NCBI GenBank assembly: GCA_037349105.1
Contig: JAYJMM010000119.1
Span: 186,001 to 250,000, forward strand
Source of the DNA: Limnomonas spitsbergensis
Taxonomy: Eukaryota > Chlorophyta > Chlorophyceae > Chlamydomonadales
Direction of reading: 5' to 3'
DNA length: 64,000 nt
This document shows positions 33,501-45,526 of the stretch, in pieces; positions within the stretch are counted from its first letter, which is position 1; each line of letters starts with the position of its first letter. Position numbers and translations under genes: made by a program. The notes under the pieces were generated by a model, which saw nothing but the letters and a program-made list of their open reading frames with translations, was not told the DNA's origin and searched no databases.

Positions 33501-35493
33501 CCATGCGAGTCCCTGCTCCCAAAGTAACCCCATTCAGCTCTGTGCGAGCCCTTGCTCCTCATGCATTCTCATACAGCTCTGTGCGAGCCCTTGCTCTCCA
33601 TGCATCCCCATTCAGCACCATGCGAGCCCTTGCTCTCCATGCATCCCCATTCAGCACCATGCGAGCCCTTGCTCTCCATGCATCCCCATTTAGCACCATG
33701 CGAGCCCTTGCTCTCCATGCATCCCCATTTAGCACCATGCGAGCCCTTGCTCTCCATGCATCCCCATTTAGCTCCATGCGAGCCCTTCCTCCCCATGCAT
33801 CCCCATTTAGCACCATGCGAGCCCTTGCTCCCCATTCATCCCTATTCAGGACCACACAGAACCTTGCTCTCGCCCACCTGGATAACCACTGTCACACCCT
33901 GAGACAGAGACGTGGGGCAACATGCAAAGATGGCCAGCCCGATGCCGAACGCTGGCGGTTGGAAGTTCATGTGCATGGGCACGAATCCAGTGAAGCTGGT
34001 GCCAATCAAGATCATGACAAAGCCCATGAGCAGGACCTAGCAGCAGAGGGCGGGGGCAGGAACTAAAATCATGACTGCACACACGTTCAGGACCTGGCAG
34101 CAGAGGGCAGGAGCAGTCAGGGCTAAAAGTGCGGGGTCTACACTAGATGGCTCAGGATGTACAGATTCTAGTGGGACAGAGTTAAGGGCTTTGGGTTCAG
34201 GCTGCACGGCTTTGTTGAAGGGATCCATCACAGCATACCTCATCTTACTTAAAGCATCCCTACAGATCCAAGGCACAGGCCCCTCGTACGCGTCCCATAA
34301 CAAACCCATTCCTCTTCTGCTAGGGGGCAGCTGCCACTCTTACAACCCCATCACATTTAGCGCGTGGCAATTCATGCAGCACAGTTTTTGAGGATCTTGC
34401 CAATCTCCAGGCCCATACCTGTGTGGTCACCCTCCACCCACCACACTTGCCCGCTGGGGTGCTGCTCCCCGCACCTGCCAACTCTTGAATGCTACTTTCA
34501 GCTCGCTCGACTCCAGAGTGATCCCGAACAAGAAGAAGATGATGGCAATGTGCAGCGTGGAGAACAACTTCCAGCTGCTGTGCCCTATCTGTGATTCAAA
34601 CGGGTCAGCCATCAGGAGGGAAACATTAGTGACGGCATGCAGAGTCCGATGCAGTCCATGAGTGGTGGAAGCTGTGATGATGGGGAGATGTCTGGTCTGT
34701 TTGGTGGACTGTCTAGAGCATCACACTTGATGCGCGGAATGACAGATCAGGGTGGCTTCCAGAGTTGCAGAAGACAAGGCTGGTGCGGGACATGCAGGGG
34801 ATTGGTCTGCAGGAAAGCAGTAATATGCTGTGCGCAGAGTTTTGCAGCGGTGACATATAAGGTTCCGATAGCCATGCCGTGGATTAGCGCTTGCATGAGG
34901 GTTTGCATGCGCAGGAGTGCAGGTGGCATGCATGGCACCAAGAGGATACCCTGAGCAAGCAGAATGCAGTGTCCATCAAGGCTAGAGATGTCATTTCAAT
35001 GTGATGTACTGTAGGAAAGTGAATCAGCGATGACGCATGTTCTGCCCTCGTCAGCCTTGCACCGTACCGACCCCGAGGAAACGAGAAGAGTCAGGGCAAA
35101 ATTCCATGTGTACGTCTTTGCCTATCATGAACAGTTGAGTGCCCTGACGTCTTGACAGGCGTGCGACCGACTCACCATCATGTGATACAGGAAGTTCCCA
35201 GGCGCAGGCCTGCACAACGTCAGTGTTCAGTGAAGGGGACCTGCTGCTTATGCAATCACCGTCTTACCACACTAGAGCCCATATCACGCCAAGCACGAAG
35301 CCGATGGGCAAAAATTGCTTGATACAAAACTTTTTCAAGGGCGAACCTGAGGCAGAGCAGGATCAGCACGAAGGGGGAGGAAGCTGATCAAGAAAATGTA
35401 AGGCGAGAGCTGACTGTTCAGTGACGCCAATGCCTTGCTATTATAGCCTAATCATCAGCCCATGCGCGCTTACTTACCCTTGACTTCGACCAT
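27598..35493 (-). CDS. SLC10/BASS-type (SBF-like) membrane transporter (13 exons)
   Basis: Member of the sodium/bile-acid symporter-like superfamily, closest in motifs to SLC10A7/SBF-like proteins. Minus-strand exons are 35493-35478, 35346-35268, 35209-35176, 34588-34475, 34036-33878, 32961-32911, 32467-32363, 31743-31618, 31197-31117, 29706-29587, 28918-28778, 28344-28099 and 27735-27598. All phases fit and give 469 aa. Seen: KKFCIKQFLPIGFVLGVIWAL (TM1); STLHIAIIFFLFGITL ending in LESSEL; CCPTSLSQGV; YGNAALALMLVVTTNL; FIRIKEAERKAFIIMSSQK before SLPTAVVIISYMG; and PCIVFYVLQLFIDSF (last TM). The C terminus is extended and acidic, ending GLLSKGADRH. No presequence is evident, so a plastid location is not supported. 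The exon 8/9 junction (31618 to 31197) is the least certain: its acceptor lacks a nearby pyrimidine tract. Substrate unknown. Confidence 0.88.
29800..29850 (-). repeat. Partial duplicate of transporter exon 10 start
   Basis: Minus-strand sequence CACATGGCATTCCTCGTCAG at about 29840-29820 repeats the first 20 bases of exon 10 (29706 downward). It is preceded by TTTTGCAA instead of a clean AG acceptor, and after AACAACCTCA it meets a GTACGT donor-like motif. It is separated from the true exon by a poly-G tract at 29730-29750. It could be a cryptic or alternative exon, but a simple tandem duplication is more likely. Confidence 0.55.
30131..30310. repeat. Four tandem copies of a transposon-end-like sequence
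   Basis: Units of 40-55 bp starting CAAGGTAGCACGATACGGC at about 30131, 30186, 30231 and 30271. Each is followed by ACAGGT and a GATTGAACTA-type segment. The unit head equals the terminal inverted repeat of the element at 22117-23118 (CCAAGGTAGCACAATACGG). It lies in transporter intron 9. Confidence 0.75.
30419..31042. repeat. 44-bp minisatellite, about 14 copies
   Basis: Nearly identical 44-bp units containing GCGGCACTCACAGGCACCAC then ATCATGAACATG and TTGTTCCCTCTA. On the sense (minus) strand each unit contains CCTGTGAGTGCCGC, a 5' splice-site-like motif. The array starts about 75 bp past the exon 9 donor of the transporter gene. Confidence 0.95.
31543..31600 (-). repeat. Diverged duplicate of transporter exon 8 3' part
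   Basis: Minus-strand sequence CTGTACATGCTCATAATCTT, followed by TCAGATGAG, repeats the end of exon 8 (CTGTACATGCTCACAAACTT, then CCAGATGAG), including the upstream GTTTGTTGCC. The copy lies about 95 bp downstream inside the intron and ends in an in-frame stop soon after. Confidence 0.75.
33478..33860. repeat. 39-bp minisatellite, about 10 copies
   Basis: Units of 39 bp containing CCATGCGAGCCCTTGCTCTC then CATGCATCCCCATTCAG. It begins within about 20 bp of the transporter exon 5 donor (33878/33877); the first intron bases GTGGGCGAGAGCAAGG already resemble the unit. Because 39 is divisible by 3 it yields long spurious repeat frames on both strands. Confidence 0.92.
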
Positions 35494-36939
35494 TGTTCCT
35501 GCTCAGGTGAGATGTTCCCTTGCTTGGTGGCTTAGCCCTTTGACTGGCTATCGGTACACAAGTTATACAGGATTTATCAGGTCATGATCGACATTTTCCA
35601 GCTCGTGCCTTGTTGCATTGAGGTGGGGCAAAAACAATCTGGGGCGGTGGTTGCGGTTCAGACTTCGACAGATGCGGTTGGATTACTTGTTCGGGAATTT
35701 GGTTCTGGAGCGTTAGCATGGGCTGTTCCTCCCGACCCGCAGAGACTTCCCTGTCCCTGTAGCACCTCCAGGAGCCATTCCCTGCTTCCCATTCTGTCCA
35801 CTTGGATTCTATTCGGGGCGATGAGACTCGGCAAGGCGATCAGATGAAATCCATTCCACACAGCCCTATCCAAAAGCCATCATCAACCAGCTGTCACAGG
35901 CTCCCATCTACGACTTGCGTATCCACATTAAAGACCACCTCACAGCCTTGCATCATCGGCGCCCCACGTGCATTAGCCCGACAACCCTCGGTGGTGCCAA
36001 CTAGCGGGAACGCGCCCATCTCGAGCATGATGAATTGGCTGGGCTATAATGGAACAACTATGACCCGGAGTGCTGACGTGAACTCAGCAGCAACAGGATC
36101 AGGTGCGGATCAGGCAACGAAGCAGAGCTGACAGACACTGTCAACAACGAATGCGGATCCAGCATATCCTCCTTACACGCCCCTGTGGGCGTATGATTAT
36201 CAGAGATAACGTGGTTACATGTTTTGACGTCTCTTGCAACGGTATGCAAGCGCATGCGCCCACGTAAACGAAGCGGGCAATGCATAGACAGCGGGTGTTC
36301 CCTAATTCCTGAAACGATGACACTTTCAGCCCGCTCCTGCATGGCTCAATTGGTACGAATTGCTTTATGTTCGTCGTGGAAACCTTGCAGATTCTGAGGG
36401 TGCCCCGCTAGGTTTGCCTTCTCCATACATGCCTCCCCCTGAATTACTTCAACAGGGACGGTAGCGACCGAGGCGGAAGCTAAGATTTGCGACGTTTCAG
36501 GCAACAGCGGCACCATCCTGCAATTCAAGACCTCGTGTTGCTATCTGCCGCATCCAGACAAGGTGCGGGCAATTGAGAGGCACCACAACTGTCGTCATGG
36601 TGGCCCCCTGTCCATGCCCTGATAACCCAGGCTGTCCCCCTGTCCATGCCTTGATAACCCTTGGCGTGCTGCCCTCGTTATTTCTGCCCAAACTGTGCTC
36701 CGTTATGAGCTGCGCATGGTCACCGCATGGGTGACACAGACAGGCCACAGCTTGCTCGCCCAGTCGCCCCAGATGGGGCCCAGACTCAATTATGCAACAG
36801 ATATTTAACAAATGCACAAACGCGAGGAGACATGTTGAGCGCAGGCCTGAAGATTTAGGGGCTCCATCAGCAGCCAGCTGTAATGCCCAAACAGGGAGCC
36901 ACACGTAACCACAGCACATAGGGGGCCGCCATCAGCGGC
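35494..36939. other. Divergent intergenic region between transporter and PP2C genes
   Basis: About 1.4 kb between two divergently transcribed genes, so both promoters should lie here. A plus-strand frame at 35802-36131 (MDSIRGDETRQG start, Ser/Thr/Ala-rich) could conceivably be a 5' exon or presequence of the PP2C gene, but it is not needed for the model. An 80-bp near-duplicate containing CCCCTGTCCATGCC and TGATAACCC occurs at 36600-36660. No clear TATA box was singled out. Confidence 0.4.
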
Positions 36940-39900
36940 ATGCTGCCATGCATAGACAGGGATCCAGTGGACTGCCATCCAGCAGGCGGCCAGCTGACAG
37001 TGGGGATGTCTGCGGGATACCTGGGATCGTCGCAAACAGTGACTCCCAGTGGATTAATGGAGTTCGTGGATCTGCGAAGGGATGTCAGTATGTGACTCAA
37101 GCGTTTGTTTTGATGGCTTTGAGAGAAAGGAGGGCCATAGCAAGGCACTTGCCCTCCTGGTCCCAGTTTCCTTGGGGGTTTTCGTGGGTCCTGACTTCTC
37201 AAACCTGCCCTTTCCCATCTTGGACCCTCGCTCTCATCCCCATACATCCTGTGTGGTTTTGATCAGGTGTCCTACGGGGGGGAAGATGCGCACTTCATCA
37301 GCGACGTGGGTGGTGGCGCATGTGGGGTGGCGGACGGCGTTGGCGGGTGGCAGGAGAGCGGTGTGAACCCTGCAGGTAGTGTGGGAGCAAAGGGGGTTGG
37401 GCAGGGCCTCTAATCTGGATGCCGTTCCTGCTTGATTTGAATACTAGCATGTTATGTGGTCAACTGGTCATGGCTCAGTAGTTTGCTTCTCAATTGCCCG
37501 TGGATGTACCAGTTAAATGAAATAAACAAAAAGGCCTTACGGGTATGGCGATGTGCCTGTTTCCATGTAATTTTGTCTCGCTGTCTCAACCTTGTGTTTG
37601 TGTGCCATGTCTGTGTATAATGGCCACCCACGCAGCACACCATGAACCAGCCCACAAGCCCCCTGCTCACACGTTTTTCTGTCGTGCATTCTCTTGGTTT
37701 CGCTTCATGATGAAAGAGAAATGCTCACCGGTTGTCTCGTACTGCTGAGGTGCAGCTGTCGCCATTCCTAGGCCCTTGAGGCTCCCCTTCGGCCATACCC
37801 CGTGGGCGCTCTGCATTATGGTGGTGCACGGGACCCATATGTTGATGGATCCCAGTGCAAGGCTCGGGCTCCCGCTTCCGTATGGAATGGTGGATTATTG
37901 AAGGACATGCATTGAGGTCGCATTGCGCCCTATCCATTAGTAGTCCAGATGTAGCAGGAATGTAGCTGAATTGTGGCTGGACAGGCATTACATGGAAAAC
38001 GAACACTTCTGTCTTAGTTTGTATCAAAGTTTGTTTTAAAGCTTGCCTTCATGGGGCACCTGGGTAGCCACCACAGGGCGGATTGAGACCCAATGTTGAC
38101 AAGCCTACGCATGGTGGCCCAAGCAGCATGGCTTGCTGCCCAATGCGCTGACAGCTGTTGGCTGGGTTGTAGCTGAATAGTAAGTGAACAGCCTTGACAT
38201 AAATGTGACAGTGCTCTCTTTAGAGGTGAGGGGCACTAAACCTCTTGATTAGAGGCTAAGGAAGGACCATCTTCGTTGGCGACTCCCAATACTTCTTGGC
38301 TTGGAAGCTGGTTTTATCGGATTGTCAGTGGAAGGCAGGTATTGAGCCTGATTGATTGTTTTATGGCAATTGGCAAAAGAGGGTTTCTGACCAGAGATAA
38401 ATCTATAAGGCTCAATGCCAGACGCTCGCATACAATCCTTTGAAATCAGCTTCCAAGCCAAGGCGTCTAAAGAGTCTCCAACCAAGTCAGTCCTTCCTCA
38501 ACCTCTAGTCAAGAGTCTCAGCCCCTCCCTAAAGAGAGCAGAATCACATACAATGCATGCTGGCGTCCTCCCCCCCCCGACTCCTCTCCCCCATTGCATC
38601 CAGGCCCCCCCATCCTCACTTCCTCGCAACCATGCTTACTGCCCATCCCCGTCAGACGTCCTAATTGTGCCCACTCACCCCCTTCTGTGCGCAGCTTACT
38701 CAAGAGGCCTCATGCAAGTAGCGTGCTCATACCTGGAGGGCAAGGGGCCGTTTGCCCAGGAGCAGCGCCCCTATGGTGCACTCATTGACCCCAGGGTGAG
38801 AGTCAGGGCCAAGCTGCTGGGATGATGCAGCTGGTAGGAGGATCGGGGGTGATGGAAAATACACAAGGAATTCCACAGACTTGCCTTCGATCCAGTATGT
38901 TTCTTGTGAACTGTGTCACGTCCTTGTACAAGATGCCTGAGTTCCCCTTATCGGCGTTTGTTGGATTGCATGGCAGCACGGGCTTGGCATGGAAACGTGC
39001 TCAGGTCGCATAGGATGCATGCTTCCCTCCGGTACTCTGAATGTAGAGTCTCTTCACTAGGGTTGAAATCCCGGGAATCCCCCCCCTCAAGTGCCGTTTG
39101 AATGCCCTGCTGCTCACGCAGGGCGCTCTCCATGCGGCCCACATGCGCACTAAGGTGGCTGGCTCCGCCACCGCAGTGGTTATGCAGCTGGACCAGTCTA
39201 ACAGGATGCTGGTGGCGGCCAACCTGGTGAGACGGAAGATAAAATAGAATACGCCCTGCAGTGTGGATTTAGGCGGCCACTTGCTGGTGCCACTGGCTAA
39301 TAGTGAAGAAGCTGGTGCATGACAGCAGATGAATCAATATTACCCCTTGGTGCGCGAGGATGGAGGCGGCCACTGGCTGGTCCTTTGGCACTGCGTCAGC
39401 GGTTGAAACAGCATGAAAGGTGAAGCCGTTTTCTTGCTGGATTCCAAAGGATCTTGAGGTGGTAGGCCTTGGGTTCGTCAAAGCCAGGGGAAGACTTTGC
39501 CCTCTGGGCCATAGTTTGCAGCCATGATCTGCATGCTGCCTTGCTGGCCGACCTGTGCGAGTGGGGACCAACTCCAGGAACTCCACACCGACACACGTTC
39601 TGTTGTGTGTCTATGCTCCGCTTCCTTTCCTAAAAAAATGAGGGAATGTTTACTTTTAACTGTCAAAGAGTGCAGGCCTGCAGGAGGATAATATGCGGGT
39701 GGTGCCGGCTCTGTCGGTGTCTTCAGGATACGCCAGATGAGCTCCTGAGCCATACCCTTGTGCCAGATGGGAAATACCTTTGTCGTCTAGCATAGCCTTT
39801 GTCGACGAAATGATGTACATCAGTTCCCGGCATGCCCTTAAATCCTTAAATTCAGAACCGAACAATGAATGGCCCACTCACTAAAAGAATCATTGCTGAT

Positions 39901-42298
39901 TGATGGCAAGGGTCTGACATGATGGCATGGATCCCAATATATGGCATCCATTCCCCTGTCTGCAGGGCGACAGTGGCTTCGTCGTCATCCGGGAAGGCAA
40001 GATTGTCGCCCGGTCCAAGCCCCTGCAGCATTATTTCGACTGCCCGCTGCAATTCGGGGCCTACCCAGAGTGAGCGTGCATGCGGTGTAATAAGCGCATG
40101 GTGCACAATTACCGGTCCATGGTGTGCATACAAAACATTTGTGTACGTGGTGTTTCATTCACACTTGTTTGAATGTTCACACGTGGGACACCCTAAGGCT
40201 TCAACGTATGGGAAGTATGTAGTATGCAAGCTGGAGTGGGAACCAGAATCGGCCTTGGGGGGACCTAGTTGTACAAAAATAGCCAATTCGGCTTAAACTT
40301 TCGAATGAAGAGCAATGCCACTTGCCTTATTGTTTGCCGATGGCAACCCCTGGCCGAATACAGAAGGGCACTACTGGTACTTGTGGCCTGTATGCCCCAG
40401 AGGTTTTGAGGGTGGTGGCGGGTGGAACCTGATCCTCTCCTCTTGGGAGGTGGACGTGGTCGAGTTTGGTATCGGGGGGGGTGGACGCAAGATACCAATA
40501 GCAGCCAAACTAACTATTGTTGGGTTGGGCAGCAGTTGCGGCCAATCCGACAAGAACACTGGAATGAGGGGGTGGAAGGCCTGTGACCTGCTGATATAAA
40601 CTAGACATCAGTGCCCTAGCTAAATGGACCAAAACGGATCAGCATGGGCATGAGATCCTGACAGTACGTGCATGCAATTCCCCCTGGACTACTGACAAAC
40701 GAGCCGTCCCACATCAGAGTGGACGGTATCATACCTCTCCAACCCTACGCCTCCGCGGGACACTTTGGCACCTACAGTATAGCATGCTTAACCTTTCTCT
40801 TCTTGTTTGAATGATGGTTCTCTGCAGTTTCACCCATGTAAGCACCTGCCAACATTTCGCACACTGCCGCACACCCAGCATGCATGTATGCATGGCACTA
40901 TGCCACACGTACCTTAATGCCACCCAAAACCTCAATGATCCCCCTGCGAAGGTAGCACCTGGCCCACCCGTCTCTTCATTATGACCTCCGATGCACACTG
41001 ATTGTGCTGGCTACATGCCCACCCATCTCTTCATTGTGACCTCCGAGGCATGCTTGCAGTGTTAAATGTATCTGTCCCTTTCTCGCTTCATCTTGAACGC
41101 CGATGCTTGTTGTTTCAGGTTTGTAGAGGCGACAGACACGGCCGACATGGCGGATGTATATCGCGTGCCGTTGCAGCCGGGGGATGTGATGGTTGCAGGT
41201 AAGCGGGGGGGGCAACTGACTGTGGGGGGGCAGGTGAAGGGGAGGTGACCTGGACGCAAAATATGGCGTGTTCACCCTTTGGCGATGTCATGTTTGATGG
41301 TGAAGTGCAGGTGCTCTAGAGGTAGATAGAGGTAAAGTGTGATATGGGGGGAAAAGGCCACATGACCTTGAGCATGTGAGTTGAGGGAGGGGGGTCTTGT
41401 GCTCCACAGCCATCGGCCTTGAGTTTGGCATGATGAGTGGAGATGCTGACAGCAAGGTGAGGCATGTTAACTTCCCGGCAACAAACAGAACCCCACTAGA
41501 GTCTGCAGCCCCGGATAGTATCGTCAGGCTTTTGGAGACCTGCTCTGAACTAGCTGAGAACCAGCTTTGCCACGTCCGAACATCACCGAGTTGTCCTGTA
41601 TCAAACATTCTTTCAGGGTTTTCAGTTCTCACACATCATTTGTAGTGGTCTGTGAGCGCTTTTTCATTTAATGCTACCGGTTCCTGGGTCCCTTTTATCA
41701 GGAGTGCAGGTTGCGAGGCTGTGTGAAGTGCTGCAGCACATCCTTAATAGCCACCTCTGTGTCCCCCTAATCCATCTTCAGGCAGCTACGACTGCCTACT
41801 GTTTGGCTGTTCCCGTCCCCAAGCTCCTGCTCCTGCCCCCCCCCTCCCCACCCCTGTCCCGAGCAGGCAGCGATGGTTTGTGGGACAATGCATTCGACTC
41901 GGAGGTCATCCAGTGCGCGACGGGCACTGAGGATGTCGTGCAGGCAGCCAAGAAGTTGGCCGGACTGGCACGGGTGCACGCATCGGACCCTGAATTCGCA
42001 TCGCCCTACACCCGGGAGGCCCTGTTGCAGGGGTGAGGACTGCTTTCTTCTCTTCTGGGGCAATTCTTAGAATCCTTACAGCAACTGCTGCTCAACCGCT
42101 GATCAAGTGCTGCTTGACTGATGCCCAACCACTCCTCAACCACGCAGGCTAGACCTGCCCTGGTGGGAGAAGCTATTTGGTGCATCTTTCAAAAGCGGCC
42201 GGTTCCAACTGCGCCAGCTGACGGGCGGGAAGCAGGATGACATCACGGTCATCGTCACACGGGTGAACGCGGTGGCAATGCCGACAATGCAGGTATAG
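36940..42298 (+). CDS. PP2C-type protein phosphatase, PPTC7/PTC7-like (8 exons)
   Basis: Metal-dependent Ser/Thr phosphatase (PPM family) of the PTC7 branch, which in other eukaryotes acts in mitochondria or plastids. Exons are 36940-37083, 37267-37375, 38695-38795, 39122-39226, 39966-40069, 41119-41198, 41867-42032 and 42148-42298. Phases all agree and give 319 aa, a normal size for this branch. Motifs: GGEDAHFIS and GVADGVGGWQESGVNPAAYS (metal-binding Asp); KVAGSATAVV; GDSGFVVIREGKIV; GDVMVAGSDGLWDN (second metal Asp); and GGKQDDITVIVTRV near the C terminus. The choice of first exon and start is provisional: 36940 is in frame and open, but no clear targeting peptide is visible and another 5' exon is possible. 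Intron 5 (40070-41118) is the longest at about 1 kb. Confidence 0.9.
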
Positions 42299-44422
42299 CG
42301 AGCATGAGGCTCTTTAGAGGATGACGGTGTGGATCTTGTTTCCGGTATGTGATTCTGTCCTCCTGGCACACCGGCAAGCGCTTGATCCTCTCATCGTTCC
42401 TCTTGGCCCAATGCTTTGTATACCAGTATGGGTGTTTGATGCATTCTGACTCAGAATACAAACCGCCAGAAAAATATGCAGTGCCCTTGACCGCATGAAT
42501 AATGTATCGCATCATCTGATTGCCGACAGGATCATCAGTTTGCCGTGTGCCGCAACCCATTAACCTGAACCCTAAACCTTGGGGATCCATAACCCTTGAC
42601 CCTAGATCCTCCGTGGTCCTCCATTTCGGCCCCAGTAGCTCCTTGTTTGCTCTCCACCCTGAATCCTAGCTCCTTTCCAGCCCTCCCTCCTAAACCCTGG
42701 CACTGCCCTCCTCCCCGCAGGGCTCCAGCTGATCCAACGCAACACCCAATGCAGGTTGAAGCCTGTTAGCCGATGCTCAGGGTCAGCGACGTGATCCCTG
42801 AACAACCAGCCGATGCCGCACACCAGGGTAGACCTTGAACACGCCCGGCCCGGTGCTACCAAGGGCGTGATCTGCCCAGTTTGGCCAGAAGTGTGAACGA
42901 CCTGGTACGGCTACCCGGCCGGCTTTTTGAACCGGTCGCGCTGGGGTCTGACACCGATGTATGTGTGTAGCTGCTCGCTGGCAGCCACAACGTGCACTTC
43001 CAGCAGTGAAGACTTGATTGCGTCTGAAGCAGACTCGGGTTTGTACTTGAGGAAGCTCACGTGACCTCAATCACTCGCCCTCTAATAGCCTTCTGAGACG
43101 TTTCCATAATTCATATTTGTGTCAGGTCCAAGATTTGTGTCAGGTCCAAGATTTGAACCGCCCATTCAGCGCCATCCTGGCGCTGAGCCGCTTAGGATTT
43201 ATTGGAAGGACTTACGATGGACCATCATTGGCTACAAGTAATTGCATTGGCCGTTGACCATGGTCAGCAGCAGGGGGCAGGCCCTGCTGGTGGAGTCTTC
43301 TTCCTTTTTAGCATGGAATGGCACGGCAAGGCTAATAAGACCGGCCCGCAGCTTGAGGGGCTGGCTTCCCCTATGTGCTGTCAGCCCTGGCATGCGCAGA
43401 GATAGTTGTTGTGAGGCATGGGTAAGTTGAGGCAAAGGGTGTCAATGATGTTTCACTTTGGGGCCCTGCTCAAAAAGGCCGTGCCACGTGGACGCCCAAC
43501 TGTTTGGTGGGGAACAAATATGATGACTTGATGAGTGCAGGAGTTTGTCCTGTTGTGCACCCCCTCCCGCTCTTTTTTGTACAAAGTATTCCGGTATGTA
43601 TACGCATTTGGTTTCATGAGGTACCAGAACTCTGGAAACCTTTGTTTGATGAATGGGCGGCATCAGTGGGAAAGCAACGCTTGACGCTCGTATGAGTCAA
43701 GATTTAGACATAAATACATAACGTTTGCTCGTAGTTTAATTTGTGCGTGATTGTGTGTTGTTGGGTTTTTGGGTGGAATAAAAATGGCTGCATGCTGCAC
43801 TAGGTGGAATGTGTAGCTCGACGAAAGGAATTTACTAGAGATTCACACATATTTGGGATGGAGACTTTTTTTCCTGTCAACATCGCTGGGTTCCGTGTTC
43901 CTGTTCCCACACGTAGGAGGGTGACATGGCTGCACCATGGTCCTGGCTGTGCATAGTAGCTGGAATTGGTCCTTCCCTACTAGCCCCACGTGGCCGAGCG
44001 TTTAGCAGGGCCCAGCGGGCATGCACCATCTAAACATATTTGGGATTGAGGCTAGTTATTCCTCAGGACACACCATGATCCACAGAAAGGACTGGTGAGG
44101 AAACTGCCCAGTGAGGCCGCTCGCCGGCGCCTGTTGTACAGTCAATGACGTCACACCTCTGGGCCTTGCTCAAACAGGTTCGGCCGCGGGGGCGCCTTAC
44201 TAAAGGTTGGTGACCAATACTGGTTGGCGACTGCCTGATCGAACTATTCATGTACTGGGGCCACAACATGTCAAAGTGCTGAACATGTGTTCGTCAACAA
44301 TGGACCGGGCTTGCACCAATCCAGGGGACTGTTTGTGGAAGGGAGCCTCCATGTTCGAGCTCTGGGATGGCTTGCAGATCCATGAAGAAGCGCGGAGGGA
44401 CAGATCAAAGGAAATCGTGACC
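42299..44422. other. Intergenic, repeat fragments only
   Basis: No gene was recognised between the phosphatase and the LINE. Family A 3'-end fragments occur at about 43444-43512 (inverted), 43983-44040 and 44143-44205. Short direct repeats of TTGTGTCAGGTCCAAGAT occur at about 43118-43153. Unassigned open frames are short and unremarkable. Confidence 0.5.
43444..44210. repeat. Family A LINE/SINE 3'-end fragments (three copies)
   Basis: Core read as TGACGTTACACCTCTGGG, CCCTGCTCAAAAAGG, CTCGGCCGCGTGG, GCGCC or its complement. Copies are at about 43444-43512, 43983-44040 and 44143-44205. Other copies in the window are near 1538, 2267, 11150, 26567, 51340, 51541, 55673, 55904 and 56430. Two copies (51.1-51.4 and 56.35-55.9 kb) are attached to a zf-RVT-like coding tail, identifying the core as the 3' end of a LINE or a SINE using it. 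Confidence 0.75.
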
Positions 44423-44947
44423 AAAGAAAGAAAGAAAGAAAACGCCTGAGCGTGGGTTGAGGAATACGGGATTTTAAATGCCGTACACCGGGAGACAAAA
44501 AACTTTGTGGTTAAGGAGGGTCGTCAAGGGGTACCGGACAATAATGGGCAGGGGAGTTTTCCAGATGGCGACGCTGACGAAGGATGTTTATATGGCAGCG
44601 TATGGTATGCTTCGTGAGACGGCTGAGGACGGAGGAGATGTCGTGTTTGGAGACACCGAGCATGCTGAGGATTTTATCGGCAGGACGAAAGAGGAAGCCT
44701 GCGGTTCCCAGAAGGATGATATGTGTATGAGAAGCAGGCGGGGAAGGATGAGGGGGGGGATGGGCACGGTCGGCGAAGGATCAGGTGGAAGGGCAGGATG
44801 GAGAACGGGTGTCAAGGAAACTGTCCAACCATTATGTTTGAGGAGAAGGATAAGTTGTAAATGTTGTTCTGATTTACGGGCATGGCATTGTTCGAAAGAA
44901 AATTCGGAGGTGTAACCGACTTCAACAACGTGTACAGTGCAAGTCCT

Positions 44948-45526
44948 CTAGAGCCGAGACATAGTTTGTGAGCTAGAGAGTTGACCAGCGCGGTAAAGAC
45001 GAAGGAATTCGGAATGTGGGTGACCTTGTACAATAAGCAAATCCGGCCGCAGTTTGTCACAGTAATCAAAGGTGTCAGGGAAAGTGGGGGGTCGTCGGGG
45101 CACTAGCCAGCGTGGAAGACGGGTGTCATAGACCCCGAAGGGAAGGTTAGCACGGGAAGTGGCATCCATGATAGTAAAAGAGGAGCCTAGGGAGCCATTA
45201 GCAATAGCAGTTTGGATGATGCATACAGCTCGGTTGTGTCGAGCAATGTATGAGGCGGACATGGAGGAATGAGCACAACCACCTAAAAGATGGCCAGGGG
45301 TATCATTGGGATGGGAGCATATGGGACAGTGGTGGGTGGTGCGAGTGCCTACAGCTGTTTTGTAAGGGCGATTCATATGCATGGCTGTAGATGCAGTCCA
45401 CAGGGTATTGGTGCGCGATTTGAGGATGTTGCGAATACCACTAAAGGGCAGACCCATGTGCCATAAGACGGGAAGGTAGGAGGCGAGGGCAGAGGCAACG
45501 AGGACTTGCATGCGGACATAGCGCAA
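44948..45526 (-). pseudogene. LINE zinc knuckle and restriction-like nuclease, nonsense-truncated
   Basis: Has the knuckle CPICSHPNDTPGHLLGGC (CX2CX8HX4C) and then KLRPDLLIVQG, the PD part of the nuclease. A TAG at about 44953 stops the frame just before the second half (VHVVEVGYTSE), where copy B has CAG, so this copy has lost its nuclease by a point change. Confidence 0.85.

Noticed and set aside
33503..34066. 187-codon frame with HASPFSTMRALAL repeats
   Set aside because: Comes from the 39-bp intronic minisatellite; overlaps transporter exon 5 on the opposite strand.
34800..34955. Hydrophobic minus-strand frame (GILLVPCMPPALLRMQTLMQ) as a transporter exon
   Set aside because: Skipping it joins exon 35209-35176 to 34588-34475 in phase and gives the expected family order of TM1 then the FLFGITL helix; including it breaks the alignment.
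35802..36131. Ser/Thr-rich frame as 5' exon of the PP2C gene
   Set aside because: The exon at 36940-37083 has an in-frame ATG and joins in phase, so the upstream frame is not required; it remains possible only with cDNA support.
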